Positions 50,588 to 59,861 are shown, counted from the first letter of the stretch. The stretch is 64,000 nt of DNA from Jeotgalibacillus alimentarius (GCF_000829445.1 NZ_JXRQ01000005.1:1-64000); one strand, 5' to 3'. A program made the numbers and translations. The notes: generated by a model not told the origin, from the sequence alone.

Positions 50588-50724
50588 CAGCTGGTGATTG
50601 TAGCGGAAGGGGGACGACTCCAGCAGGAGAAGCGTGACAGGTGAGACCCCGCAGGCGAAGCCGAGGAGGCTCACCGCACGCCCTGCGGAAAGCGTTCCCC
50701 CTGAAGCGGAAATCAACAGCCACT
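50588..50724 (+). repeat. Palindromic intergenic element, copy E
   Basis: Closest to copy B. Inner arms AGGGGGA and TCCCCCT pair, GTGAG pairs with CTCAC, and the outer arms end in GGTGATT and AATCAAC. It contains AGCGGAA twice in direct orientation (50602-50608 and 50705-50711). It ends 58 bases before ecfA1. Confidence 0.87.
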
Positions 50725-50781
50725 TTAACAGAGCTAAAAAATTTAGCAGAGCAGAGAACAGAAGAAAGGAGTTCCGGATCA

Positions 50782-51618
50782 ATGAGCAATATGATTTCAC
50801 TCGAGAACATTACATTTAAATATCCCGGAACAGAGAAAGAAGTATTAAAGAATATATCAATCTCTATAAAAGAAGGCGAATGGACAGCAATTGTCGGCCA
50901 TAACGGATCCGGCAAATCCACACTGGCTAAGCTGATGAACGGTCTCTATTTCCCCGAACAGGGGACTGTTACAATCGCAGGAATCCAGCTGAACGAGGAT
51001 ACAGTCTGGGATACGCGCCGTCATATCGGTATGGTCTTTCAGAATCCGGATAACCAGTTTGTCGGCACCACAGTTCAGGATGACGTTGCATTCGGCCTTG
51101 AGAACCATGGGATCCCGCAGGACATCATGGTAGAGCGCGTGCAAACTGCACTGAAGCAGGTTAAGATGGATGACTTTCTGAATCAGGAGCCACATCATCT
51201 TTCAGGCGGTCAGAAGCAACGTGTAGCCATGGCAAGTGTGCTTGCACTCAGACCGGACATTATCATTCTTGATGAAGCGACCTCTATGTTAGATCCTGCA
51301 GGTCGTGCGGAAGTGATTGAACTTGTCCGGGAGCTTAAGAGAGAAGAAGATATGACCGTCCTTTCTATTACACATGACCTCGAAGAAGCTGCAAAAGCTG
51401 ACAGGATCATTGTGATGAATCAGGGAGAGGTCTACAGGGAAGGAACGCCTGAAGATATTTTTGCAATGGGACAGGAGCTTGTTGACCTTGGGCTTGATTT
51501 GCCTTTCCCGTTAAAAATGGCGCATGTATTAACTGAAAAAGGTATTCCGCTAAAGCAGAATACGCTGACAGAAGAAGAGTTGGTGAATGAACTATGGACA
51601 TCGTTCTTGAGCAAGTAG
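50782..51618 (+). CDS. ecfA1: ECF transporter ATPase EcfA1
   Basis: ATPase of the group II energy-coupling-factor module that powers several vitamin-specific S components. Walker [10 protein letters not shown] at 39-47, signature [10 protein letters not shown] near 139 and Walker [16 protein letters not shown] 50782 ([16 protein letters not shown]) has AAAGGAG 10 bases upstream and gives 278 aa. A longer in-frame reading from 50641 would translate the repeat element. It overlaps ecfA2 by 25 bases. Confidence 0.96.
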   Translation: MSNMISLENITFKYPGTEKEVLKNISISIKEGEWTAIVGHNGSGKSTLAKLMNGLYFPEQGTVTIAGIQLNEDTVWDTRRHIGMVFQNPDNQFVGTTVQDDVAFGLENHGIPQDIMVERVQTALKQVKMDDFLNQEPHHLSGGQKQRVAMASVLALRPDIIILDEATSMLDPAGRAEVIELVRELKREEDMTVLSITHDLEEAAKADRIIVMNQGEVYREGTPEDIFAMGQELVDLGLDLPFPLKMAHVLTEKGIPLKQNTLTEEELVNELWTSFLSK

Positions 51619-52454
51619 AATACCGCTATGCGGCAAATTCTCCATTTGAGAAAAAGGCAGTGGAAGACGTCACTTTTAAAATCCCTGAAGGTCAGTGTAC
51701 AGCTATTATCGGTCACACAGGGTCAGGAAAGTCTACGCTGCTGTTGCATTTAAATGCGTTGTTAAAACCGACTTCAGGTACTGTACAGATCGGGGAACGG
51801 ACAGTGAAGGCGGGACGTAAGGAAAAGGATTTAAAGCCGATCCGTGAAAAAGTCGGGATCGTTTTTCAGTTCCCTGAGCAGCAGCTTTTTGAAGAAACAG
51901 TGATGAAAGATATCTGTTATGGCCCGATGAACTTCGGTGTCTCAGAACAGGAAGCGAAAAAGCGTGCAGCTTTCTGGTTAAAAGAAGTAGGCATGCCTGA
52001 AGAGGTACTCGGGAAGTCGCCGTTTGATCTCTCAGGCGGTCAGATGCGCAGGGTGGCCATTGCAGGTGTGCTTGCAATGGAGCCTGAAGTACTCGTATTA
52101 GATGAGCCGACTGCAGGACTTGACCCGCGCGGACGCCGCGAAATGATGGAGATGTTCTATCGTCTTCATCAAGAGCGCGGAATCACACTCGTTTTAGTGA
52201 CACACAGCATGGAGGACGCTGCGCGTTACGCTGACAAAGTTGTCGTCATGCATAAAGGCAGAAAAGTCCATGAAGCACCGCCGCGTGAACTGTTCAGTGA
52301 TACAGCACGTCTGGCTGAATGGGGGCTTGGCGTTCCTGAGGTTGTAAAGTTCCAGCGAATGCTTGAAGAGAAGACAGGGAAAGCTTTCCCGAAAGTCTGT
52401 CTGACGATGGATGAGCTCGCTGACATGCTGAAGCAGGGAGGCGAATCGCTATGA
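51594..52454 (+). CDS. ecfA2: ECF transporter ATPase EcfA2
   Basis: Partner ATPase of EcfA1. Walker [10 protein letters not shown], signature [13 protein letters not shown], Walker [13 protein letters not shown] and H-loop VTHSMEDAA are complete. 286 aa. The start lies inside ecfA1 and the stop overlaps ecfT (ATGATG), so the three subunits are translationally coupled. No S component is encoded next to them, typical of shared (group II) modules. Confidence 0.96.
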   Translation: MDIVLEQVEYRYAANSPFEKKAVEDVTFKIPEGQCTAIIGHTGSGKSTLLLHLNALLKPTSGTVQIGERTVKAGRKEKDLKPIREKVGIVFQFPEQQLFEETVMKDICYGPMNFGVSEQEAKKRAAFWLKEVGMPEEVLGKSPFDLSGGQMRRVAIAGVLAMEPEVLVLDEPTAGLDPRGRREMMEMFYRLHQERGITLVLVTHSMEDAARYADKVVVMHKGRKVHEAPPRELFSDTARLAEWGLGVPEVVKFQRMLEEKTGKAFPKVCLTMDELADMLKQGGESL

Positions 52455-53254
52455 TGGAGAAAATGATTTTCGGACGATATATTCCGGCAGACTCTATTGC
52501 TCACCGGATGGACCCGAGAGCCAAGCTGATATTCGTCTTTGCTTTTATCGCCATTATCTTTATTGCAAATGATGTCTGGGGCTATGTCATCGCAGCTGCA
52601 TTCACTTATATAAGCGTGAAGATGTCAGGTCTGTCGCTCAGATTTCTGATCAGCGGTCTGAAGCCTGTGATGATTCTGATAGCTTTTACATTCCTCTTAC
52701 AGCTGTTTTTCGCACGTGAGGGAAATGTGGTGCTTGACCTCGGCTTTATTCAGGTCTATGAAGAAGGGATCCGTCAGGCATTCTTTATTTCAATGAGATT
52801 TACACTGCTTGTATTTATGACGTCACTTTTGACACTGACAACAACACCAATCTCCATTACGGATGGTCTTGAAAGTCTGTTGAATCCGCTGAAAAAAATC
52901 AAATTTCCGGCACATGAGCTGGCATTGATGATGTCGATCGCACTGCGTTTTATTCCAACGCTGATGGATGAGACAGATAAGATTATGAAAGCGCAGATGG
53001 CCCGCGGCTCTGATATGTCGAGTGGTCCGCTGAAGGATCGGATCAAAGCGATCGTCCCACTGATGATTCCGTTGTTTGTGAATGCCTTTAAGAGGGCTGA
53101 AGACCTTGCAACAGCAATGGAAGTACGCGGCTACCGCGGCGGTGAGGGCAGAACCAAGTATCGCCTGTTATTCTGGAAAGCCCGTGATACCTTTGCGCTG
53201 CTGTCACTCGTTCTGCTGGCCGGGGCACTGGCTGCGTTCCGTTTTTGGATATAG
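52451..53254 (+). CDS. ecfT: ECF transporter transmembrane subunit EcfT
   Basis: Membrane scaffold linking the ATPases to S components. Several hydrophobic helices lie in the N-terminal half and near the C-terminus. The cytosolic coupling region has the two short Ala-Arg-Gly type motifs (ARGSDMS and VRGYRGG). 267 aa. truA follows 12 bases later. Confidence 0.95.
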   Translation: MMEKMIFGRYIPADSIAHRMDPRAKLIFVFAFIAIIFIANDVWGYVIAAAFTYISVKMSGLSLRFLISGLKPVMILIAFTFLLQLFFAREGNVVLDLGFIQVYEEGIRQAFFISMRFTLLVFMTSLLTLTTTPISITDGLESLLNPLKKIKFPAHELALMMSIALRFIPTLMDETDKIMKAQMARGSDMSSGPLKDRIKAIVPLMIPLFVNAFKRAEDLATAMEVRGYRGGEGRTKYRLLFWKARDTFALLSLVLLAGALAAFRFWI

Positions 53255-53266
53255 GGAGAGAATTGT

Positions 53267-54004
53267 ATGCGTATCAAATGTATCGTCTCATATGACGGCT
53301 CACAGTTTTATGGTTACCAGGTACAGCCCGGCCAGCGGACTGTCCAGGGGGAGATTGAAGAAGCGCTCTCAGAAGTCCACAAAGGGAAGTTTGTCCGGAT
53401 CACAGCGAGCGGCCGCACAGATGCAGGAGTTCATGCGATGGGGCAGGTCTTTCACTTTGACACAGACCTCCAGATCCCCGCAGCTAAATGGCCGGTCATC
53501 CTTAACCAGAAGATCGGCCGCGATATCGCCATATTAAGCGCTGAGGAAGCATCTGAGGGGTTTCATGCACGTTTTGATGTTAAGACGAAGGAATACCGCT
53601 ATATCATTGATAAAAGCACTGTAGCATTGCCATTCAGACGTCATTATGCCGTTCACTACCCTTATCATTTAAATGTGGAAGCGATGCGAGAAGCAGCAGC
53701 CCATTTAGAAGGGGAACATGACTTCACAAGCTTCTCATCTGCTAAAACAGAAGTCATTGACCGTGTCAGAACAATCGATTTTATTAAGGTCGAAGAAATC
53801 GAACATGAATTGATTTTTCGAGTGAGGGGCAATGGCTTTTTATACAACATGGTCCGCATCATCGCAGGAACACTGCTTGAAGTCGGAACCGGCAAATACA
53901 AGCCGGGGGAAGTAATGAAGATGCTTGAAGCGAAAGATCGCGGTGCTGCTGGAAAAACAGCCCCTGCACATGGATTGTATTTGTGGGAAGTAAACTATCA
54001 ATAA
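53267..54004 (+). CDS. truA: tRNA pseudouridine(38-40) synthase TruA
   Basis: Modifies the tRNA anticodon arm. The catalytic Asp52 is in ASGRTDAGVHA, and the DFTSF and GNGFLYNMVR motifs are present. 245 aa. GGGAGAG precedes the ATG. The ecfT-truA-rplM-rpsI order is conserved in Bacilli. Confidence 0.97.
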   Translation: MRIKCIVSYDGSQFYGYQVQPGQRTVQGEIEEALSEVHKGKFVRITASGRTDAGVHAMGQVFHFDTDLQIPAAKWPVILNQKIGRDIAILSAEEASEGFHARFDVKTKEYRYIIDKSTVALPFRRHYAVHYPYHLNVEAMREAAAHLEGEHDFTSFSSAKTEVIDRVRTIDFIKVEEIEHELIFRVRGNGFLYNMVRIIAGTLLEVGTGKYKPGEVMKMLEAKDRGAAGKTAPAHGLYLWEVNYQ

Positions 54005-54020
54005 ATCTTTGAATTTAATT

Positions 54021-54053
54021 GGGCTGATCATTGCAGCGGAAATCATCAGCCAC
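54021..54053 (+). repeat. Miniature palindromic element 2
   Basis: GGCTGATCATT and AATCATCAGCC (10 of 11 pairs) flank GCAGCGG. It is exactly what remains if a full element is deleted between its two AGCGGAA repeats. It lies 17 bases after truA. Confidence 0.78.
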
Positions 54054-54125
54054 CTCTAACAAAGTTAAATAAATAAAAATAAATAAAAAAATTACTAAAA
54101 CAACTAATCCGGGTGTAACATCCTC

Positions 54126-54154
54126 TTGACATCTAGTGTCAAACATTATAAGAT
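54126..54154 (+). promoter_or_regulatory. rplM-rpsI promoter
   Basis: TTGACA (54126-54131), 17 bases, TAAGAT (54149-54154), a strong sigma-A match. Confidence 0.85.
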
Positions 54155-54165
54155 AGCCTATGGTA

Positions 54166-54224
54166 TGTATTTCACCCTCAAGTAAGAACCCGGACCTTAC
54201 AATGAGTGAAGTGTTATAAATACA
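54166..54224 (+). promoter_or_regulatory. rplM leader RNA, L13-type
   Basis: TGTATTT (from 54166) pairs with AAATACA (to 54224). Inside, CTCA pairs with TGAG and GTAAG (54182-54186) with CTTAC, around AACCCGGAC. This nested stem just after the promoter fits the L13 leader described for Bacilli, a candidate feedback site for L13. Confidence 0.75.
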
Positions 54225-54278
54225 ACAAAACTAATGAAGCGATTCATAACGATATAATCTTATTTAGGAGGTAAACTC

Positions 54279-54716
54279 ATGCGTACAACATTTATGGCTA
54301 AAGGCCACGAAGTAGAACGCAAGTGGCTAATTGTAGACGCTGAGGGCCAGACTCTTGGACGTCTATCAAGCGAAGTAGCTGCGATTCTACGCGGTAAAAA
54401 CAAACCGACATTCACACCTAACGTTGACACTGGTGATCACGTGATCATCATCAATGCTGATAAAATTCATCTTACAGGTAAGAAGCTGACTGACAAGATC
54501 TACTACCGTCACAGCATGCACCCAGGTGGACTTAAGCAGCGTACAGCACTAGAAATGCGCACTAAGTACCCACGTCAAATGCTGGAGCTTGCAATCAAAG
54601 GTATGCTTCCAAAGAACTCTCTTGGACGCCAGATCTTCAAGAAGCTTCACGTATATGCAGGCGCTGAGCACCCGCACCAGGCTCAAAAACCAGAAGCGTA
54701 CGAACTACGCGGTTAA
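54279..54716 (+). CDS. rplM: 50S ribosomal protein L13
   Basis: Early-assembly 23S protein. 145 aa from [21 protein letters not shown], with the NMLPKN-like [12 protein letters not shown] motif. TAGGAGGT precedes the ATG. The structured leader upstream suggests autoregulation of rplM-rpsI. Confidence 0.98.
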   Translation: MRTTFMAKGHEVERKWLIVDAEGQTLGRLSSEVAAILRGKNKPTFTPNVDTGDHVIIINADKIHLTGKKLTDKIYYRHSMHPGGLKQRTALEMRTKYPRQMLELAIKGMLPKNSLGRQIFKKLHVYAGAEHPHQAQKPEAYELRG

Positions 54717-54741
54717 TTAAACTTAAGAGGAGGTAACTATC

Positions 54742-55134
54742 TTGGCACAAGTTCAATATATCGGCACAGGCCGTCGTAAGAGCTCTACTGCTCGTGTACG
54801 TCTAGTACCAGGTAACGGAACAATCGTTATCAACGGACGCGACGTTGAAAACTATATCCCATTCGCAACTCTACGCGAAGTAATCAAGCAGCCACTTAAC
54901 ATTACTGAAACACTTGGAAGCTATGACATCCACGTAAATGTTAACGGTGGTGGTTACACTGGACAAGCTGGAGCAATCCGTCACGGAATCTCCCGCGCAC
55001 TTCTTACAGTAGATCCAGAATTCCGCGGCTCACTTAAGCGCGCAGGTCTTCTGACTCGTGATGCTCGTATGAAAGAGCGTAAGAAGCCAGGTCTTAAAGG
55101 CGCACGTCGTGCACCTCAGTTCTCAAAGCGTTAA
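54742..55134 (+). CDS. rpsI: 30S ribosomal protein S9
   Basis: Its basic C-terminal tail (RAPQFSKR) reaches P-site tRNA. TTG 54742 follows GAGGAGG and gives [19 protein letters not shown]. 130 aa. A terminator follows. Confidence 0.98.
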   Translation: MAQVQYIGTGRRKSSTARVRLVPGNGTIVINGRDVENYIPFATLREVIKQPLNITETLGSYDIHVNVNGGGYTGQAGAIRHGISRALLTVDPEFRGSLKRAGLLTRDARMKERKKPGLKGARRAPQFSKR

Positions 55135-55153
55135 TTTTCTTTTTCGCTTACAC

Positions 55154-55186
55154 AAACTCTCAGGCAGATGCCTGGGGGTTTTTCTG
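55154..55186 (+). terminator. Terminator of rplM-rpsI
   Basis: AACTCTCAGGC pairs with GCCTGGGGGTT (with G-U pairs) across AGAT, followed by T residues. Confidence 0.88.
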
Positions 55187-55224
55187 TGTTTGGAATCAGC
55201 ACAAGCGGCAGCTGCGATTTAGCT

Positions 55225-55420
55225 GATGGAAAAATGTGCGCAGGTGAAGGAATTACTCATTATTTGAAGGAATACTCAACCAGGCTGAATGGAATACCAT
55301 AAGTTGAAGTCTGCCTGATTGAATCATTTTAGTCACTGAAGGAATAAAAATACAACTGATGGAATTGACTCATGCATTGAGAGAATTAGTACATAGGTTG
55401 ATGGAATTCACAGCCTGCCC
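55225..55420 (+). repeat. Diverged 20-21-bp tandem repeats between rpsI and cwlD
   Basis: About nine units start at 55225, 55246, 55266, 55287, 55317, 55338, 55358, 55379 and 55400, nearly all 20 or 21 bases apart. The unit opens GA(A/T)GGAAT(T)AC(T)CA and ends in (C/T)T. Lengths of 20 rule out a coding repeat. The rest of 55187-55528 shows no gene. Confidence 0.75.
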
Positions 55421-55528
55421 AGCCCTTAGCCCGTTCCGCCTTATACTACGCCATCAAAATCACCCTCCATGAAGTCTATCTTCCGCCAACCCTGCATATA
55501 CTCCTCTAGAAAATAAGGAGGACAGGAC

Positions 55529-56227
55529 ATGCTGAGGAAATCGATGATACTCGCAGCAATTGTGCTGCTTATAGGAATGGCTGCAGGTGCGCTGCTGTAT
55601 GCAGTAGAAGAGTGGAGTCTGCCTTTAACAGGAGAAGTCATTGTATTGGACCCGGGTCATGGCGGCCTCGATGGTGGGGCAAGCTATGAAACCATTCTCG
55701 AAAAGAACCTGACACTATCGATTGCTAAAAAACTGCAGGCCTATCTGGAAGAACAGGGGGCCATTGTGATTCTGTCCAGGGAAACGGATAAGGATCTGGC
55801 TGCTGAAGATACAAAAGGGTTCAGAGATCGTAAAAGAGAGGATCTCAAAAACAGACTGGAACTCATCAATAATAAAGACAATGATTTATTCATCAGCATT
55901 CATCTCAATGCCATTCCTGAAACAAGATGGAACGGTCCGCAGACTTTTTATACAACGTACAATGATCAGAATGAGCGGCTTGCCAGGTTCATTCAGCACG
56001 AACTGAACCGCCACATTCCCAACAGTAAAAGAAAATCAAAACCGATTGACGGGATCTATGTATTAAGTCATGCAGAGACACCAGGTGCACTCGTTGAAGC
56101 AGGATTTCTCTCTAATCCGGAGGAGAGATATTGGCTGTTGCAGGATGATTACCAGCAGCAGATCGCAGCTGCCATTTACATCGGAATTTTGAGACATTAT
56201 TCCAAAGAAGATAAGCCTCCTGAGTAA
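55529..56227 (+). CDS. cwlD: Spore cortex N-acetylmuramoyl-L-alanine amidase CwlD
   Basis: Removes stem peptides so muramic delta-lactam can form in the spore cortex. An N-terminal membrane/signal segment (residues 5-25) precedes an Amidase_3 domain with zinc ligands H44, E58 and H125 and catalytic E190. 232 aa. AAGGAGGAC precedes ATG 55529. A weak forespore-type promoter (TGAAGT ... CATATACT, 55470-55502, long spacer) may exist. Supports a spore former. Confidence 0.94.
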   Translation: MLRKSMILAAIVLLIGMAAGALLYAVEEWSLPLTGEVIVLDPGHGGLDGGASYETILEKNLTLSIAKKLQAYLEEQGAIVILSRETDKDLAAEDTKGFRDRKREDLKNRLELINNKDNDLFISIHLNAIPETRWNGPQTFYTTYNDQNERLARFIQHELNRHIPNSKRKSKPIDGIYVLSHAETPGALVEAGFLSNPEERYWLLQDDYQQQIAAAIYIGILRHYSKEDKPPE

Positions 56228-56292
56228 GAATGATCGTTTCACCTATGTTATACTTGCATAGATGAAAACGAATTCAAAAGGAGTGTCTTGTT

Positions 56293-57351
56293 TTGGTAAC
56301 TGAACAGCAGGTCAGAGAATTGCTCGGTTCGATGAATGATCCGGTTTTACATACAACGCTTGCAGAAACAGAAGGTATTGTGGAAGTAAGTATTAAGGAA
56401 GAAAAAAATCATGTCAGTGTAAAGATTGCCCTTGCAAAAACGGGTACAGCTGAACAGATGCAGCTTCAGATGGCAGTTGTAGAAGCACTGAAGGGGGCGG
56501 GCGCTGAGACAGTAGGGATCCGCTTTACAGAGCTTGAGCCTGAAAAGCTTGAAAAATTCCGCGGCCAGACTGGTGATGCAGTTGAAGATAACCTGCTCGC
56601 ACCGGGCAACAAGGTGCAGTTTATCGCAGTAGCCAGTGGTAAAGGCGGCGTAGGTAAATCAACAGTATCTGTGAACCTTGCAGTGGCACTTGCGCGTCAG
56701 GGTAAAAAGGTTGGATTGATTGATGCTGACATTTACGGCTTCAGTGTGCCGGATATGATGGGGATCAACAAGCGTCCCGTTGTTCGTGGTGAGCGTATTA
56801 TCCCGGTTGACCGTAAAGGTGTAAAAGTGATCTCAATGGCATTTTTCGTTGAAGATAACGCGCCTGTGATCTGGAGAGGGCCTATGCTTGGTAAGATGCT
56901 CAACAGCTTCTTTACTGAAGTGGAGTGGGGAGAGCTTGATTACCTGCTGCTTGACCTTCCGCCAGGCACCGGCGACGTAGCGCTTGACGTTCACGCGATG
57001 CTGCCATCAAGTAAGGAAATTATCGTCACAACGCCTCACCCGACAGCTGCATTCGTTGCTGCGCGTGCAGGTGCAATGGCGCTTCAGACGGAGCACTCGA
57101 TCCTTGGTGTAGTAGAGAACATGTCTTATTATGAGAGTAAGAAGACAGGTGAACGTGAGTATGTATTCGGTACAGGCGGTGGAGAAAAACTTGCAGAAGA
57201 GCTCCGTACAGAGCTCTTGGGCAAATTACCGCTTCAGCAGCCTGATTGGGATGAAGACGACTTCGCACCGTCAGTATACGCAGAAGATCATAAGCTCGGT
57301 AAGATTTATGATCAGATTGCTGAAGAAGTGATTGATAAAACAACAGAATAA
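56293..57351 (+). CDS. salA: Mrp/NBP35-family ATPase SalA
   Basis: P-loop ATPase. In B. subtilis SalA derepresses exoprotease genes by repressing scoC; wider Mrp relatives carry Fe-S clusters. An N-terminal DUF59-like domain (1-85) precedes the P-loop GKGGVGKST (116-124) and LLLDLPPGTGD. The C-terminal CxxC of cluster-carrying Mrp proteins is absent (VVENMSYYES). TTG 56293 follows AAAAGGAGTG. 352 aa, identical in length to B. subtilis SalA. Confidence 0.93.
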   Translation: MVTEQQVRELLGSMNDPVLHTTLAETEGIVEVSIKEEKNHVSVKIALAKTGTAEQMQLQMAVVEALKGAGAETVGIRFTELEPEKLEKFRGQTGDAVEDNLLAPGNKVQFIAVASGKGGVGKSTVSVNLAVALARQGKKVGLIDADIYGFSVPDMMGINKRPVVRGERIIPVDRKGVKVISMAFFVEDNAPVIWRGPMLGKMLNSFFTEVEWGELDYLLLDLPPGTGDVALDVHAMLPSSKEIIVTTPHPTAAFVAARAGAMALQTEHSILGVVENMSYYESKKTGEREYVFGTGGGEKLAEELRTELLGKLPLQQPDWDEDDFAPSVYAEDHKLGKIYDQIAEEVIDKTTE

Positions 57352-57362
57352 GCGATAGAGAG

Positions 57363-57389
57363 CGGCCTCATTTGATGAGGTCGTTTTTA
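57363..57389 (+). terminator. Terminator after salA
   Basis: CGGCCTCAT and ATGAGGTCG form a nearly perfect stem, followed by five T. Confidence 0.88.
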
Positions 57390-57410
57390 TTATTTATTGG
57401 CAATGTCGAA

Positions 57411-57453
57411 GTTGGCTGTTGATTTACACCAGGAGCGGAATTCAACAGCCACT
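57411..57453 (+). repeat. Miniature palindromic element 3, overlapping a gene end
   Basis: GGCTGTTGA (57414-57422) and TCAACAGCC (57442-57450) are a perfect 9-bp inverted repeat around AGGAGCGGAA. The right arm contains the stop codon and last codons of the minus-strand amidohydrolase. Confidence 0.78.
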
Positions 57454-58770
57454 TTCACCCCACTTCTCTACAAAGGCTTGAAGATTAGCATTAACCTCAC
57501 GCTCGCCAGGAGCACTCGCAATTAATTCCTTTTGGCTATAGACTTTCCCTCCTTTGATAATCACCTGAATGTCACGAGTCGCCTGAATGTTTTCCAGCGG
57601 ATTCCCTTTCAGAATCACCAGGTCTGCCATATTGCCTTCTCTGATCGATCCGATATGTTCCATGCCAATCGATCTTGCCGCATGAAACGTGGCTGCCTGC
57701 AATGCCTCTAATTCGGTAAAGCCAATTTCTGTGAAAATCTCAAGCTCTCGATGTAAAGCCATTCCCGGGTATGTATATAACAGCGCGGGCGTATCAGTAC
57801 CGGCTACGACTGTACCACCCATATCGTAATACGTTTTAGCGATTATTTTAGTCAAATGACCAACGACTGCCGTTCTTTCCCTGATGATTGTGATATGCTC
57901 CGCGTTCCCGCTCCATTGCTGCATAAATGATTCCAGCGTTTCAATAGATTCAATCACTTCATTTTGTGGCGACCAGATATCCGGAAAATTGATCGCCTGA
58001 TCAAACAAAACCATTGTAGGGCATAGTTTTACATTCTTCTCTAACATCAGCCTGCAAATGTCATTCACTTGATCCTGATCATGTGTTTTCCAGTCAATAT
58101 GCTGCCATGGCTCCTGATCAACTAAGGGATTCCAGCCCTTATATAGCTCTTGGGCAGCCCCGGAAGCATGCTCGATCCAATTGACGCCAGAATTGATTGC
58201 GTCCACTACTGTAAGATTTTTTGAATTGATCAGGTCAATCGCTGTTTCCAGGTTCAATTTTTTAGCCTCATCAATTGCAGCATCCATTACCTCCTGATGA
58301 ATCCATCCATAAAGCTTGATGAACTTTGCGCCCGCTTTTGCCTGCCGCTGCACCTCTGCTCTTGCTTCCTGCGGATCATCAGTCACGAAATTCCCGTAAC
58401 TTGTATCTCCCCATAGTCCCGGTGAACCATCTATCATTCTGTCTGCAGCATAAATTCTTGGAGTAGGGGCATCATCCGGGCTTTCAATTAATTTGTCCAG
58501 TAGCAATACGTTACCCGCAGTATTCCTGATCGTCGTGACACCGGACGCTGTAAAATGATGCGCGTATCTCTCGTGAATATGACAATGCATATCAATCAAT
58601 CCCGGAATGATATATTGTCCTTTTGCATCCATCGTTTCTGCACCATGTGGTAACGATTCATTTCCTTGTATGATCCTCTTTATTTTATGGCCTTCGATTT
58701 CGATCGTGGCCAAGTAGGTATTTCCTATTTCTACATCGATGACATGTCCATTTGTAATGAATAAACTCAT
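57442..58770 (-). CDS. Imidazolonepropionase-like metal-dependent amidohydrolase
   Basis: Amidohydrolase-superfamily protein, 442 aa; the substrate is unknown. The residue numbers here count from an upstream ATG at 58785. The metal site has HCH (H67, H69), the bridging Lys (K157 in KFIKLYGW), H206 in IEHASG and D331 in GTDTP. The His normally found about 22 residues before the IEH motif appears replaced (TAID184LI). I prefer ATG 58770 (MSLFITNGHVIDV), because GGAGGAG lies 6 bases upstream. The C-terminal Gly-Cys-stop comes from a repeat element. It runs divergently from an Rgg-like regulator. Confidence 0.88.
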   Translation of the reverse strand: MSLFITNGHVIDVEIGNTYLATIEIEGHKIKRIIQGNESLPHGAETMDAKGQYIIPGLIDMHCHIHERYAHHFTASGVTTIRNTAGNVLLLDKLIESPDDAPTPRIYAADRMIDGSPGLWGDTSYGNFVTDDPQEARAEVQRQAKAGAKFIKLYGWIHQEVMDAAIDEAKKLNLETAIDLINSKNLTVVDAINSGVNWIEHASGAAQELYKGWNPLVDQEPWQHIDWKTHDQDQVNDICRLMLEKNVKLCPTMVLFDQAINFPDIWSPQNEVIESIETLESFMQQWSGNAEHITIIRERTAVVGHLTKIIAKTYYDMGGTVVAGTDTPALLYTYPGMALHRELEIFTEIGFTELEALQAATFHAARSIGMEHIGSIREGNMADLVILKGNPLENIQATRDIQVIIKGGKVYSQKELIASAPGEREVNANLQAFVEKWGESGC

Positions 58771-58888
58771 TGTTTTCTCCTCCATTATTGAAACGTATTT
58801 TAACTCTTGAATTTATTGTATAGTGAAAGGGAATCAGCTCATTATTTTTTTCATATAGTGGAATTTTTAATAGGGGGAGGTAATTAGT

Positions 58889-59776
58889 ATGACTTATGGT
58901 CGTACGATGAGAAGCATCCGGAAGCAAAAAGGAGTGACATTGAACACTCTTGCAGATGGGGTCTGCTCCGTTTCATTTTTATCAAAATTTGAACGTGGAG
59001 ATTCTGATATCAGTCTTGGGATAATGACCAGCTTATTAGAAAAGTTAATGGTCAGCTTTGATGAATTTTTATTTATACATAACGATCATGCTCCTGATCA
59101 CCTGCAGCATTTTTTTCATACTGCCTACTCATTGTATTTAGAAAGAGATAGTAAAGGGCTGAAGGAGTTAAAAAAAGCTCAATTAGATAAATGGGAGGAG
59201 TTTGGAATAGACACATTTCATCATAATGCTTTATTACTTGAAGTATATGAAAGTATCGTAGATGAAAAGCCGATCTCTGAAGACAAGCATAAGAAGAACG
59301 TAAAGACACTCTCAGATTATCTATTCGGTGTTGAAGTATGGGGGTATTATGAACTGTCGCTCTACAATAGCACGTTACTGTTGTTAGAACCGGAAATGGT
59401 TATGACTTTATCTAAAACAGCCTACATAAAAAGCGGTCGATTTAAAGAGTTTGAGAAAGTGAACCAATTGATTATGTCTGTCCTGATCAATACTGTCATT
59501 TACTTAATTGGACCAGTGAATCAATTTGGCAGAGAATGTTCTTACACGCGGGAATTAAAAGAATTTATTTCCTATCTTGAAGAAGCCGCTATCCCGGAAC
59601 AGCGCTTATCTGAAAAGCTTCATTTGCTGCAAATGAAGGGCCTCTATGAAATCAGAATTGGTAAAAAAGAAGAAGGTCACTCGAAGGTTGAACGGTCTAT
59701 CCAGATGCTGGATGACCTGGATTCACCCAAAACAGCGGAGAATATAAGGCAATATCTTAAGCAGATTGAGTATTGA
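58889..59776 (+). CDS. Rgg/MutR-type HTH transcriptional regulator
   Basis: 295 aa. The N-terminal HTH_3 domain (residues 4-60: TMRSIRKQKGVTLNTLADG, then SVSFLSKFERGDSDISLGIM) matches the Rgg pattern with its FERG(D/E)S(D/E)IS motif. The C-terminal about 230 residues are helical, repeat-like and typical of peptide-binding RRNPP-related regulators. GGGGGAGG precedes ATG 58889. TATAGTG occurs twice in the divergent promoter region (58819 and 58854). I see no pheromone gene beside it. The target is probably the amidohydrolase or itself. Confidence 0.87.
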   Translation: MTYGRTMRSIRKQKGVTLNTLADGVCSVSFLSKFERGDSDISLGIMTSLLEKLMVSFDEFLFIHNDHAPDHLQHFFHTAYSLYLERDSKGLKELKKAQLDKWEEFGIDTFHHNALLLEVYESIVDEKPISEDKHKKNVKTLSDYLFGVEVWGYYELSLYNSTLLLLEPEMVMTLSKTAYIKSGRFKEFEKVNQLIMSVLINTVIYLIGPVNQFGRECSYTRELKEFISYLEEAAIPEQRLSEKLHLLQMKGLYEIRIGKKEEGHSKVERSIQMLDDLDSPKTAENIRQYLKQIEY

Positions 59777-59861
59777 TTATTTTGAAGCGAAAGGAAGATC
59801 AGAAGCAGGCTTATGAATTTTTAGAGAATGACGATGATACGGCGCTTCTGTCGCGACTTAC

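Noticed and set aside
50641-50781. N-terminal extension of ecfA1
   Set aside because: It translates palindromic element E and has no ribosome-binding site or similarity to ABC ATPases.
55225-55420. CRISPR array
   Set aside because: Units are diverged and contiguous at 20-21 bases, with no identical repeats separated by unique spacers and no cas genes nearby.
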